This document shows, piece by piece, positions 17,359 to 25,993 of a DNA stretch of 64,000 nt (its first letter is position 1; every line of letters starts with the position of its first letter). A program made the translations under genes and the position numbers. This DNA is from Streptomyces sp. MMG1533 (lineage in GTDB: Bacteria; Actinomycetota; Actinomycetes; Streptomycetales; Streptomycetaceae): the NCBI RefSeq assembly GCF_001279775.1, contig NZ_LGDG01000074.1, forward strand, positions 1-64,000, written 5' to 3'. The notes under the pieces were generated by a model. The model ran no database searches. It had not been told where the DNA came from and worked only from the letters and a program-made list of their open reading frames with translations.

Positions 17359-18637
17359 CTGGGGCGGCAACGTCGCCGCCCGTCCCGCGCGGGAGGTCAC
17401 TCCCGCCTCGGTCGACGAGCTGGCGGATGCCGTACGGAAGGCTGCCGAGGACGGGCTGAAGGTGAAGGCCGTCGGCACCGGGCACTCCTTCACGGCGATC
17501 GCCGCCACCGACGGTGTGTTGATCCGCCCTCAACTGTTGACCGGCATCCGCACCATTGACCGGGACGCCATGACGGTCACGGTCGAGGCCGGCACCCCGC
17601 TCAAGAGGCTCAACATGGCCCTGGCCCGCGAGGGCCTGTCGCTCACCAACATGGGCGACATCATGGAGCAGACGGTCTCCGGGGCCACCAGCACCGGCAC
17701 CCACGGCACCGGCCGCGAGTCGGCCTCGATCGCCGCGCAGATCAGGGCCCTGGAGCTGGTCACCGCGGACGGGTCGGTGCTCGCCTGTTCCGAGAAGGAG
17801 GACCCCGAGGTCTTCGCGGCCGCCCGAATAGGGCTGGGCGCCCTCGGCATCGTCACCGCGATCACCTTCGCCGTGGAGCCGATCTTCCTGCTCACGGCCC
17901 GCGAGGAGCCGATGCCCTTCGACCGGGTCGTCGCCGAGTTCGACCAACTGTGGGCCGAGAACGAGCACTTCGAGTTCTACTGGTTCCCGCACACCGGCAG
18001 CACCAACACCAAGCGCAACAACCGCAGCGCGGGCCCGGAGAAACCGGTGGGGCAGCTCGCCGGCTGGTTCGAGGACGAGTTCCTCTCCAACGGCGTCTTC
18101 CAGGCCGCCCAGTGGGTCGGCCGCGCGGTGCCCGCCACGATCCCGTCGATCGCGCAGATCTCCAGCAAGGCCCTGTCCGCGCGGACCTACACCGACATTC
18201 CCTACAAGGTCTTCACCTCGCCGCGCCGGGTGCGTTTCGTGGAGATGGAGTACGCCGTCCCGCGCGCGGCCGCGACCGAGGCGCTGCGCGAGCTGAAGAC
18301 GATGGTGGACCGCTCGGGCCTGCGGGTCAGCTTCCCGGTCGAGGTGCGCACCGCGCCGGCCGACGACATCACGCTCTCCACGGCATCGGGCCGCGACACT
18401 GCGTACATCGCCGTCCACATGGTCAAGGGGACGCCGTACCAGGCGTACTTCACCGCCGCGGAACGGATCCTGACCGCGCACGAGGGCCGCCCGCACTGGG
18501 GCAAGGTGCACACGCGCGACGCCGAGTACTTCGCGGGGGTCTATCCCCGCTTCGGAGAGTTCACCGCGCTGCGGGACCGGCTTGATCCTGAGCGTCGGTT
18601 CCAGAACGACTACTTGCGGAGGGTGTTGGGGGCGTAG
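17318..18637 (+). CDS. FAD-dependent D-arabinono-1,4-lactone oxidase (ALO/GULO-type)
   Basis: 439-aa flavoprotein. The N-terminal FAD-binding part has TWRNWGGN at the start, the nucleotide loop GTGHSFTAIA and GATSTGTHGTG. The C-terminal ALO domain ends with HWGKVHT near the active site. Members oxidise sugar lactones or alditols with O2. TTG at 17318 (GGGGAG upstream) is chosen because the conserved NWGGN motif begins 12 codons later and there is no later usable start before it. It therefore overlaps the MFS gene by 41 bases in another frame. A terminator follows. Confidence 0.88.
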   Translation: MSSTASGKNGTWRNWGGNVAARPAREVTPASVDELADAVRKAAEDGLKVKAVGTGHSFTAIAATDGVLIRPQLLTGIRTIDRDAMTVTVEAGTPLKRLNMALAREGLSLTNMGDIMEQTVSGATSTGTHGTGRESASIAAQIRALELVTADGSVLACSEKEDPEVFAAARIGLGALGIVTAITFAVEPIFLLTAREEPMPFDRVVAEFDQLWAENEHFEFYWFPHTGSTNTKRNNRSAGPEKPVGQLAGWFEDEFLSNGVFQAAQWVGRAVPATIPSIAQISSKALSARTYTDIPYKVFTSPRRVRFVEMEYAVPRAAATEALRELKTMVDRSGLRVSFPVEVRTAPADDITLSTASGRDTAYIAVHMVKGTPYQAYFTAAERILTAHEGRPHWGKVHTRDAEYFAGVYPRFGEFTALRDRLDPERRFQNDYLRRVLGA

Positions 18638-18638
18638 T

Positions 18639-18679
18639 CGAGGGGCTGGGGGCGAAGGACGAGGCCCGCCAGCCCCTCG
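18639..18679 (+). terminator. Hairpin terminator after the FAD oxidase gene
   Basis: Arms CGAGGGGCTGG and CCAGCCCCTCG, 19-base loop, starting 2 bases after the TAG. Confidence 0.7.
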
Positions 18680-19292
18680 GCCGTTTCCGGCTCCCGACCC
18701 GCGCGCGGTAGACCGCGCCCTCGGCGAACTCGCCGGGAACGGACGGCGCTTGAAGAAGTTGGCTCAAGTTCAGCTTTTTCCCGTCCCCTCCGACTCCGCG
18801 TCCGTGCCGGACCTTTCACGCACACCGGGACCTTGCCGACCTTTCCCGAACCGGTCAACCAACTGCACGAGAAAGGGACATACGAACGAAACCAATAGTT
18901 CCGTTTCTGGTGATTGCGTGAAGCAGGCCACGCTCAAGATCCGGAAATCCGCGCCACCGCAGCCGAGTTCCACCCCTTGCCAGAAGTTGGGCGGCGCGCC
19001 AATCCACGCACGTGGCCCGAATGGAGTACTGTTGCGAGCCCTGGGTCAGGTCTCCCTCCTGGGCGTCCGTGGCCTTCAAGGACCGCCTGGAGGGGGCTAG
19101 TTGCACAGGGTGACGGAGTTGGTCACTTAGCGTTGCGAATAGGTAACCGTGCCATAACGGCGGTCCAGGGCCCGCGCCCGACACGCCGGGCAACTCGGCA
19201 AGGTTGTGGCAGGCTGCACCCGGGCAGGCCACACTCGACTAGCGGAAGCAGCGACGCACGTGACGTCGGCAGGCACCACCCGGGAGGTCCCC
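18680..19292. other. Long intergenic region upstream of sepH
   Basis: About 610 bases without a credible gene. The sequence is relatively AT-rich in 18850-18960 (for example ACATACGAACGAAACCAATAG). Small frames on both strands lack codon bias and start signals. It must hold the sepH promoter(s); a developmental gene with a long upstream region often has several. No single promoter element is convincing to me. Confidence 0.5.
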
Positions 19293-20354
19293 ATGCCCGA
19301 ACTGCGTGTCGTGGCCGTCTCGAATGACGGCACACGGCTGGTGCTGAAGGCTGCGGACAGCACGGAGTACACGCTTCCGATTGACGAGCGTCTGCGCGCC
19401 GCCGTCCGCGGCGACCGTCCCCGCCTTGGCCAGATCGAGATCGAGGTGGAGAGCCATCTCCGCCCCCGCGACATCCAGGCACGTATACGCGCCGGTGCGA
19501 CCGCGGAAGAGGTCGCACAGATGGCCGGTATCCCCGTCGACCGCGTGCGGCGCTTCGAGGGTCCCGTGCTGGCGGAGCGCGCGTTCATGGCCGAGCGGGC
19601 CCGGAAGACTCCGGTCCGCCGCCCCGGCGAGAACGCGGGCCCACAGTTGGGCGAGGCCGTCCAGGAGCGGCTGACCCTGCGCGGCGCCGAGAAGGACACC
19701 GTCCAGTGGGACTCGTGGCGCCGCGACGACGGCACCTGGGAAGTCCTGCTGGTCTACCGGGTCGCGAGCGAACCGCACTCGGCGAGCTGGACGTACGACC
19801 CGCCCCGACGGCTCGTCCAGGCGGTCGACGAGGAGGCGCGCTCGCTGATCGGCGAGTCCGAAGACCTCGCCGCCTCGCCGGAGCCCAGCTTTCCCTTCGT
19901 ACCGCGCATCGCACGGCTGCCGCGCGACCGTCCGCTGGACCGTGCCCTCGACCGGGAGCGGCCGAGCCTGCCGGCGCCGCCGCCCGAGCCCGCCGAGGAA
20001 GGCACGAGCGCGACTGCGAGTGCGAGCGAGCGGGACTCGCTGACCAGCCTGTTGGAGGCGGTGCCGAGCTTCCGGGGCGACCTGGTGGTCCCGGAGCGGC
20101 CGTCGGAGACCCCCGAGGCGGAGGAGGAACCCGCCCCGGAGCCCGAGACCGAGGAGCCCCCGGCTCCCGCGGCCTCGGCCGGTTCCGCCTACGCGGACGT
20201 CCTCATGCCCCGGTCCGTCGGCAGCCACCGCGACCGTCTCATCGGCTCCACCGACCGCCAGGCCGAGGCGGACGGCGTCCGCCCCGGACGCCGGGCGGCG
20301 GTCCCGAGCTGGGACGAGATCGTGTTCGGGACGCGGCGGAAGAAGCAGGAGTAG
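19293..20354 (+). CDS. sepH: SepH, FtsZ-interacting cell-division protein
   Basis: 353-aa actinobacterial division factor. Residues 1-170 form the DUF3071 domain with a helix-turn-helix (ATAEEVAQMAGIPVDRVRRF, about 72-91) that in SepH contacts FtsZ and not DNA. A long acidic, proline-rich linker follows (about 210-300). The conserved C-terminal segment includes LMPRSVGSHRDRLIG and VPSWDEIVFGTRRK. Work in S. venezuelae showed that SepH binds FtsZ and stimulates filament assembly at sporulation septa. The start has GGGAGGT 5 bases upstream. A hairpin follows the stop. Confidence 0.92.
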   Translation: MPELRVVAVSNDGTRLVLKAADSTEYTLPIDERLRAAVRGDRPRLGQIEIEVESHLRPRDIQARIRAGATAEEVAQMAGIPVDRVRRFEGPVLAERAFMAERARKTPVRRPGENAGPQLGEAVQERLTLRGAEKDTVQWDSWRRDDGTWEVLLVYRVASEPHSASWTYDPPRRLVQAVDEEARSLIGESEDLAASPEPSFPFVPRIARLPRDRPLDRALDRERPSLPAPPPEPAEEGTSATASASERDSLTSLLEAVPSFRGDLVVPERPSETPEAEEEPAPEPETEEPPAPAASAGSAYADVLMPRSVGSHRDRLIGSTDRQAEADGVRPGRRAAVPSWDEIVFGTRRKKQE

Positions 20355-20368
20355 TCGACGTACGACAT

Positions 20369-20406
20369 CGGGAGGGGCCCGCGCCAGTCGGTGCGGGCCC
20401 CTCCCG
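20369..20406. terminator. Bidirectional hairpin terminator after sepH
   Basis: 14-bp perfect stem CGGGAGGGGCCCGC / GCGGGCCCCTCCCG, 10-base loop, between convergent sepH and sulfurtransferase genes. Confidence 0.9.
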
Positions 20407-20414
20407 TCGTACGC

Positions 20415-21266
20415 CTACCGGGGGTCGGGGCCCACGGCGACGGGGCGCGACGGGTCCGACGACCACTCCGACCAGGAGCCGACGTACAGCGCGGCCGGGA
20501 TGCCCGCCACCGCCAGTGCCAGCACCTGGTGCGCGCCGGAGACGCCGGAGCCGCAGTAGACGCCGACCTCCGAGCCGTCGGTGGCGCCCAGGGTCTTGAA
20601 GCGTTCGGCCAACTCCTCGGCGGGCAGGAAACGTCCGTCCGCCGTCACGTTGTCCGTCGTGGGCGCGGAAACGGCGCCCGGAATGTGCCCGCCGACCCGG
20701 TCGATCGGCTCCGCGTCACCCCGGTAGCGCTCCCCCGCCCGTGCGTCCAGCAGTACGCCGGAGCGCGCCAGTGACGCCGCCTCGTCCGCGTCGAGCAGGC
20801 CGGTCGGAGCCGGCGCCGGCCGGAAGTCCCCGGCGGCCGGCTCGGGCGTGTCCGCCGACAGCGCGCCCTGCCAGGCCGGCAACCCGCCGTCGAGGACACG
20901 CACGTCCGGGTGACCCGTCCAGCGCAGGAGCCACCAGGCGCGGGCGGCCGCCCAGCCCTGTCCCCCGTCGTACACGACCACCGGCGTCCCCGGCGAGACG
21001 CCCGCCCGCCGCATGGCGGCGCCGAACTCCGCGAGGTCGGGCAGCGGGTGCCGCCCGCGCTCGCCGGGCGCGGAGGCGAGCTCCCGGTCCAGGTCGACGT
21101 AGACGGCGCCCGGAATGTGCCCGGCCGCGTACTCGGCACGGCCGTCGAACAGGGGTTCCCCGGCCGCCTTGGCCACGCTCAGCTGCCAGCGGACGTCGAG
21201 CAGCACCGGCGGGTGGCCCGCCGCCAGGTCGCTCGCGAGTTCGGATGCGGAGATGATGGCGTTCAT
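20415..21266 (-). CDS. Two-domain sulfurtransferase (rhodanese family)
   Basis: 283-aa protein with tandem rhodanese domains. Domain 1 (about 1-130) carries LLDVRW and RHPLPDLAEF. Domain 2 (about 150-283) has LLDARAGERYRG and the catalytic loop CGSGVSGAHQ with the active Cys. The CGSG loop resembles 3-mercaptopyruvate sulfurtransferases more than CRxGxR thiosulfate enzymes. It would move sulfur to cyanide or thiols. ATG at 21266 is preferred over the ATG three codons earlier because AAGGATG lies at the right distance. Confidence 0.88.
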   Translation of the reverse strand: MNAIISASELASDLAAGHPPVLLDVRWQLSVAKAAGEPLFDGRAEYAAGHIPGAVYVDLDRELASAPGERGRHPLPDLAEFGAAMRRAGVSPGTPVVVYDGGQGWAAARAWWLLRWTGHPDVRVLDGGLPAWQGALSADTPEPAAGDFRPAPAPTGLLDADEAASLARSGVLLDARAGERYRGDAEPIDRVGGHIPGAVSAPTTDNVTADGRFLPAEELAERFKTLGATDGSEVGVYCGSGVSGAHQVLALAVAGIPAALYVGSWSEWSSDPSRPVAVGPDPR

Positions 21267-21563
21267 GGCCACCATCCTTGCGCACGGGGTGGCCGCATCG
21301 TTCGTGTCCGGCTACTCTGCTCGGCCGGACAGGCCCGATCACGAGGCGTACGGGATCGGGCACATGCTGTACAGCCGATCGCCACCCGTCGGTCATCCCG
21401 CGGAAGCGGACGCGCGACCGCGAGGCGGGCATTCTCCGGTCACGGGCCGGCGCACGGCGGCGCGCCCGGAGCGCGTGGCACCACGGCGGGTGCGAGCATC
21501 GGCACGGGGGTCCGTCAGAGCGGAAGCGACACGGCACCGCGAGGGGCCGAGGAGAGAGTGACG

Positions 21564-22367
21564 ATGACCGAGGCAAGGGGGTCGACCGGCCCGAACGGCG
21601 AGACACACGCTCGTCATGTGCCCGGCACGCCCTGCTGGGTGAGTCTGATGGTGCACGGGATGGCGGCGACCCAGGAGTTCTACGGTGCACTGTTCGGCTG
21701 GGAGTTCCAGCCGGGCCCGCAGCAGCTGGGCCCCTACGTCCGGGCCCTGCTCGACGGACACGAGGTGGCCGGCATCGGTCAGTTGCCGCCCGACCGCCAC
21801 CTTCCCATCGCCTGGACGCCCTATCTCGCCTCGGACGACGTGGATCTGACGGCCGAGACGGTACGGCTGTGCGGTGGCACGGTCGGGGTGGGGCCGCTGG
21901 ACGCCGGAGACGCCGGACGGCTGGTGATCGCTTCCGACCCGGCGGGCGCGGTCTTCGGCGTCTGGCAGGCGGCGGCACACCTCGGCACGTCCATCGCCGG
22001 CGTCCCCGGCACACCGACCTGGCACGAGCTGCTGACCTTCGAGTCCGCGAGCGTCGCCAAGTTCTACGAGACGGTGTTCGGTTACGAGGAGGAGCCGGTG
22101 GTCTCCGCCGACTTCGACTACGTCACCCTGCACATCGCCGACCGCCCCGTCGCCGGCATCCACGGCGTGGGAAGCACCCTGCCGCGGGACCGCGGGCCGC
22201 ACTGGATGACGTACTTCGAGGCCGCCGACACGGACGACGCGGTCGCGCTTGTGCTGGACCTGGGCGGCCATGTACTCATGTCGCCCCGCGACAGCGCACA
22301 CGGGCGGGTGGCGACGGTGGCGGATCCGGAAGGCGCGTGGTTCTCGCTGATCCAGGGGGTGCGCTGA
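21564..22367 (+). CDS. VOC (glyoxalase/bleomycin-resistance fold) family protein
   Basis: 267-aa protein with two VOC domains (about 15-130 and 145-265). Each contains the paired beta-alpha-beta-beta-beta units, for example AATQEFYGALFGWEFQPGPQ and SVAKFYETVFGYEEEP, ending DPAGAVFGVWQ and DPEGAWFSLIQ. Such proteins bind metals and small molecules as dioxygenases, isomerases or drug-binding proteins; the function is not fixed. ATG at 21564 lies 9 bases past GGAG; a GTG two codons earlier is an alternative. The 297 bases to the divergent sulfurtransferase gene hold only promoters. Confidence 0.85.
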   Translation: MTEARGSTGPNGETHARHVPGTPCWVSLMVHGMAATQEFYGALFGWEFQPGPQQLGPYVRALLDGHEVAGIGQLPPDRHLPIAWTPYLASDDVDLTAETVRLCGGTVGVGPLDAGDAGRLVIASDPAGAVFGVWQAAAHLGTSIAGVPGTPTWHELLTFESASVAKFYETVFGYEEEPVVSADFDYVTLHIADRPVAGIHGVGSTLPRDRGPHWMTYFEAADTDDAVALVLDLGGHVLMSPRDSAHGRVATVADPEGAWFSLIQGVR

Positions 22368-22517
22368 GACGGGGGCTGCGGACGTGCCGGGACTCGCGCC
22401 GGACGCCGGCACGGCCGCCCAACTCGCGGGAAGACGCCGTCCGGCGTCAGGCGAGCCCGTTTCCCAGCAGTCGCACCGAGCCGTCGGCCGGCGAAACGTG
22501 CCGGCCCGCGTCGGCGC

Positions 22518-22552
22518 CGAGTTCGCCCGCCGCTTCTTCGGCGGCGAACTCG
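22518..22552 (+). terminator. Hairpin before the ABC pseudogene
   Basis: Arms CGAGTTCGCC(C)GCCG and CGGCGGCGAACTCG pair with a single bulged C and a CTTCTT loop. It could terminate the VOC transcript about 150 bases downstream of its stop. It also marks the 5' limit of recognisable ABC-exporter sequence. Confidence 0.6.
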
Positions 22553-22556
22553 CACT

Positions 22557-23451
22557 CGCGTCCAACACGGATTGCGTACCGAGGTGTTCGCCGCGATGCA
22601 GCGCTACGACGGGGTGGGACGGGACGAGTTGCGCACCGGTCAGGTCGTCTCCCGGGCCAACAGCAACCTGCAGCAGATCCAGATCGTGCTCGGCATGCTC
22701 CCCATCCCGATCGGGGTCAGCGCCCAGTTCGCCGTCTCCGTGGTGGCCATGCTGTGGCTGTCCCCGCCGCTCGCCCTAGTCACTCTGGTCACCCTGACCG
22801 TGGTGCCCGCGCTCGCCTTCACCGCGGCCCGCAGCCGGGTCCGCCTGGTGCCCGCGAACCGGGCCACGCAGGCCCAGGCGGCCACGATCGCCGAGCACGT
22901 CGAGGAGACCGTCACCGGCGTGCGCGTGGTCAAGGGCTTCGGGCAGGAGGACGCCGAGGCTCCGCGCTGCCCGCGGCCGGTCAGGTCGGCGCCCTCGCCC
23001 TGGGCGGCTGGCCGACCCTGCACGGCAGCATCGACGTCGGTACGTTCCTCACTTCGCGGGGTACTGACGCTGCTCGCGGGCGCGGCGCGGCTGCTCTCCA
23101 ACTTCACCGTCACCGCACAACAGGCCCGGGCAGCCTCCGAACGCGTTCACGAAATCATCGACGCCAAGCCCGACATCACCGATCACCCCCACGCCAGGGA
23201 CCTCCCCGACGGCCCGCTGGAGCTCGAACTGCGCGACGTCACCTGCCGCGAGGCGCCGTACCACCGTCGTCGTCGCCCACCGCACGACCACGGCGGCCCG
23301 CGCCGACCGCATCGTCGTCCTCGACCACGGCCGGGTCGTCGAACAGGGCTCCCACGATGAGCTGTTGGCGGCCGACGGGGCGTATGCCCGGCTCTGGCGA
23401 CACGGGGCTGGCAACGCGCCAGCCCCTCTTTCGGGAGTGACCCGGCCCTGA
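22557..23451 (+). pseudogene. Remnant of an ABC exporter (fused TMD-NBD) broken by frameshifts and deletions
   Basis: Pieces of one ABC-exporter protein lie in order in three frames. Frame one has the first-half transmembrane part (VQHGLRTEVFAAMQRYDG ... VEETVTGVRVVKGFGQED, to about 22965). A second frame holds GALALGGWPTLHGSIDVGTF (about 22985-23050). Frame one resumes with [20 protein letters not shown] to about 23250. A third frame ends the protein with [20 protein letters not shown] and [20 protein letters not shown], stopping at 23449-23451. Missing are the N-terminus, about 100 TMD residues and the NBD from Walker A through Walker B. It cannot make a working transporter. Confidence 0.85.
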
Positions 23452-23474
23452 AGCCCCTCGCCCTCGCCCGCCGT

Positions 23475-24092
23475 CTAGCGGGCGAGGGCGGCCGAGGAAC
23501 TGGTCATCCGGCGGCGGTGGTGGCGTCGGCACAGCACCTCGTAACCGACCTCCGCCGCCGGGCGGTTCACATCGCCCACGACGACCTGCTCGCCCTCCAC
23601 CACCATCTCGCCGCCCACGGTGCGGGCGTTGTGCGTGGCGCGCGCACCGCACCAGCACATGGCTTCCACCTGGAGCGCCTCTATCCGGTCCGCCAGCTCG
23701 ATCAGACGCTGCGAGCCGGGGAACAGCTTGGTGCGGAAGTCGGTGGTGATGCCGAAGGCGTAGACGTCCAGGCCCAGGTCGTCCACCACGCACGCCAGTT
23801 GGTCGATCTGCTCGGACGAGAGGAACTGCGCCTCGTCGACGATCAGGTAGTCGACCTTGCAGCCCTGCTCGATCTCGGCCACGACGTAGCCGAACAGGTC
23901 CATGTCCGGCCCGGCCTCGACCGCCTCGGTCACCAGACCGAGCCGCGAGGACAGCTTCCCCTCGCCCGCGCGGTCGTCGCGTGTGAAGATCACGCCCTGG
24001 AGGCCGCGGGCCGAGCGGTTGTGCTCGATCTGGAGAGCCAGCGTGGACTTCCCGCAGTCCATCGTTCCGGAGAAGAACACCAGCTCGGGCAT
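23475..24092 (-). CDS. tdk: Thymidine kinase (type II)
   Basis: 205-aa salvage enzyme phosphorylating thymidine to dTMP. The P-loop is FSGTMDCGKST (residues about 6-16), the Walker B-like segment YLIVDEAQFL, the lid region FRTKLFPGSQRL and the zinc cysteines MCWCGA and VLCRRHHR. The ATG at 24092 (MPELVFFSG) is the usual family start; the longer GTG start has no ribosome site. Stands alone between the ABC pseudogene and the phosphodiesterase gene, both nearby. Confidence 0.94.
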   Translation of the reverse strand: MPELVFFSGTMDCGKSTLALQIEHNRSARGLQGVIFTRDDRAGEGKLSSRLGLVTEAVEAGPDMDLFGYVVAEIEQGCKVDYLIVDEAQFLSSEQIDQLACVVDDLGLDVYAFGITTDFRTKLFPGSQRLIELADRIEALQVEAMCWCGARATHNARTVGGEMVVEGEQVVVGDVNRPAAEVGYEVLCRRHHRRRMTSSSAALAR

Positions 24093-24141
24093 GGCGAGTC
24101 GAGCACCTTTCAGCACAGGGGAAACAGGGGCGGGTGAAGCG

Positions 24142-25344
24142 TCAGGAGCGTACTTCGAGCAGCGGGACCAACTGCTCGGCAGGGGTCATCGAACCGTGGT
24201 TGCCGACCATCGCCGACTCCTTGGGCTCCCGCTCCGAGGCGATGATGAGCACGTCGTCGCGGGCGGCGGCGACCACGTCGCCGAGGCGGCCGTACACCCG
24301 CTGGTCGACCTGGTCGGGCCGGCCGAACCAGCCCGCCGCGATCGCCTCGTCCCGCGAGGCCACCCAGAACTGCTCGCCGAGAACCTCGCGCCAGCAGGTC
24401 AGGACGTCGTTCTCGGCGCCCGGCACCGCGTACACATGGCGGGCGCGGCCCTCGCCGCCCAGCAGGGCGACCCCGGCGCGCAGCTCCCAGTCCTCGTCGA
24501 AGTCGATGCGGTGCTGCTCGTCGAAGGGGACGTCGATCATGCCGTGGTCGGCGGTGACATAGAGCGCGGAGTTCGGCGGCAGCTGCTCGGCGAGCCGCTG
24601 GACCAGCCGGTCGACGTACATGAGCTGGCCGCGCCAGTTGTCCGAGTCGACGCCGAAGCGGTGGCCGGCGCCGTCGAGTTCGGCGTAGTACGTGTAGACC
24701 AGGGAACGGTCCGCGGCGGCCAGCTGCTCGGCCGCGAGATCCATGCGGTCCTCGCCGGACAGCCGCCCGTGGAACGTTCCGCCACTGAGCGCGACCTTGG
24801 TCAGCGGGGTGTTCTCGAAGGTCGGGGACGACACCTGGGCGGCGTGCACCCCCGCCTCGTGGGCCAGCTGGAAGACCGTGGGGTACGGCTGCCAGATCTT
24901 CGGCGAGGTCCAGGGCTGCCAGCGCAGCTGGTTCATCAGCTCGCCGGTGTCCGGATTGCGCACGGTGTAACCGGGCAGGCCGTGGGCGCCGGGCGGGCGG
25001 CCGGTGCCGACGGAGGCGAGGGAGGTGGCGGTGGTGGCCGGGAAGCCGGTGGTCAGGGGTCGGCCGGTGCCGCCGCGCGAGCTGCCGAGGAGCGAGGTCA
25101 GGAAGGGCGCCTCGTCCGGGTGCGCCCTCAGCTGTTCCCAGCCGAGGCCGTCGATCAGGAACACGCAGTTCCGGTCGGCGGCGGTGAGCTCCGCGATGGC
25201 GGCGGTCATGCCGGGTACGGCCATGCCCGCCGCCAGCGTGGGCAGCAGGTCGGCGAGGGAGCCGGTGCCGTACTCGGGGGCGGGCGCGGAGGCGGGGGCG
25301 AGCGGCTGCGGGTGGTGGTCCCAGGCCGAGACGGGCTGTGCCAT
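24142..25344 (-). CDS. Alkaline-phosphatase-superfamily nucleotide pyrophosphatase/phosphodiesterase
   Basis: 400-aa protein of the type I phosphodiesterase (PF01663) class. Two-metal-site residues can be followed: FLIDGLGW (Asp), nucleophile Thr in FPATTATSLAS, ELDGAGHRFG (Asp/His), VTADHGM (Asp-His) and VGNHGSMTP (His). No signal peptide; cytoplasmic. Substrate could be nucleotides, phosphonates or phosphodiesters. The ATG overlaps the DUF5998 stop by one base (TGATG), so the two are coupled. Confidence 0.88.
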   Translation of the reverse strand: MAQPVSAWDHHPQPLAPASAPAPEYGTGSLADLLPTLAAGMAVPGMTAAIAELTAADRNCVFLIDGLGWEQLRAHPDEAPFLTSLLGSSRGGTGRPLTTGFPATTATSLASVGTGRPPGAHGLPGYTVRNPDTGELMNQLRWQPWTSPKIWQPYPTVFQLAHEAGVHAAQVSSPTFENTPLTKVALSGGTFHGRLSGEDRMDLAAEQLAAADRSLVYTYYAELDGAGHRFGVDSDNWRGQLMYVDRLVQRLAEQLPPNSALYVTADHGMIDVPFDEQHRIDFDEDWELRAGVALLGGEGRARHVYAVPGAENDVLTCWREVLGEQFWVASRDEAIAAGWFGRPDQVDQRVYGRLGDVVAAARDDVLIIASEREPKESAMVGNHGSMTPAEQLVPLLEVRS

Positions 25345-25931
25345 CAGCGGGTGACGTCCGCGGTCGCCTCGGAGATGGCCTGGGCGAAGGCGAGCGCCTG
25401 GCGCACCGTCTCCGGGCCGTCCCCGGCCTCGCTCACGCGCAGGCTCAGGTCGTCCGCCGTCGAGCTGCCGGTGTAGCCGTGGTCGGCCTCGCAGTTGGGA
25501 TCACCGCAGGCGGCGGGTTCCAGGTCGAGGCGGGAGACGGCGCCCCACCCGATGGTCAGCACGACCTCCCGGGGCGGCGTGCCCGGCACGTACTGCTCCG
25601 GGTTGGCGACCACTCGGCTGACCACCACCGACGAGATCCGGCCGAGCTTCACGGATTCGGTGGAGGTGGTGGCGTACGGCGTCGGAGAGGTGGTGTCGGC
25701 AGCCTGCTCGTCGGTGTGGCTGACGATGAAGCGGTTGCCGGTGAGGACGAGGACGGTCACATGCCGCCGCACCTCGTTCTGGTCGAACGTGGTCTCCTGG
25801 TGGACCAGGTACGACCGGATGGTGTCGCCGCCCACGGCGGCCTCCACCGCCTCGGCCACGAGGGCCGGGTAGTAGCCGCTGCGTTCGATCGCCGCTCGCA
25901 GCCCCTGGGTCGTCGTACTGGTCTTGGCCAT
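25344..25931 (-). CDS. DUF5998 family protein
   Basis: 195-aa actinobacterial protein of unknown function (start MAKTSTTTQGLRAAIERSGYY). It has a helical N-terminus, then a beta-rich domain with the conserved strand VRRHVTVLVLTGNRFIVSHT, and a short Cys-containing motif (ACGDPNCEADHGYTG) that might bind a metal. An in-frame ATG three codons upstream (25940) is possible. Translationally coupled to the phosphodiesterase gene that follows. Confidence 0.85.
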   Translation of the reverse strand: MAKTSTTTQGLRAAIERSGYYPALVAEAVEAAVGGDTIRSYLVHQETTFDQNEVRRHVTVLVLTGNRFIVSHTDEQAADTTSPTPYATTSTESVKLGRISSVVVSRVVANPEQYVPGTPPREVVLTIGWGAVSRLDLEPAACGDPNCEADHGYTGSSTADDLSLRVSEAGDGPETVRQALAFAQAISEATADVTR

Positions 25932-25993
25932 GACGTCCATCCTACGGGGACCCACTGACTGCGAGGCACCGCTCCGTGCCGGGGAAACGTCGC

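Noticed and set aside
18855..19232. 125-codon gene on the minus strand upstream of sepH
   Set aside because: No codon bias, poor start region and no recognisable motif; the region is better seen as promoter DNA.
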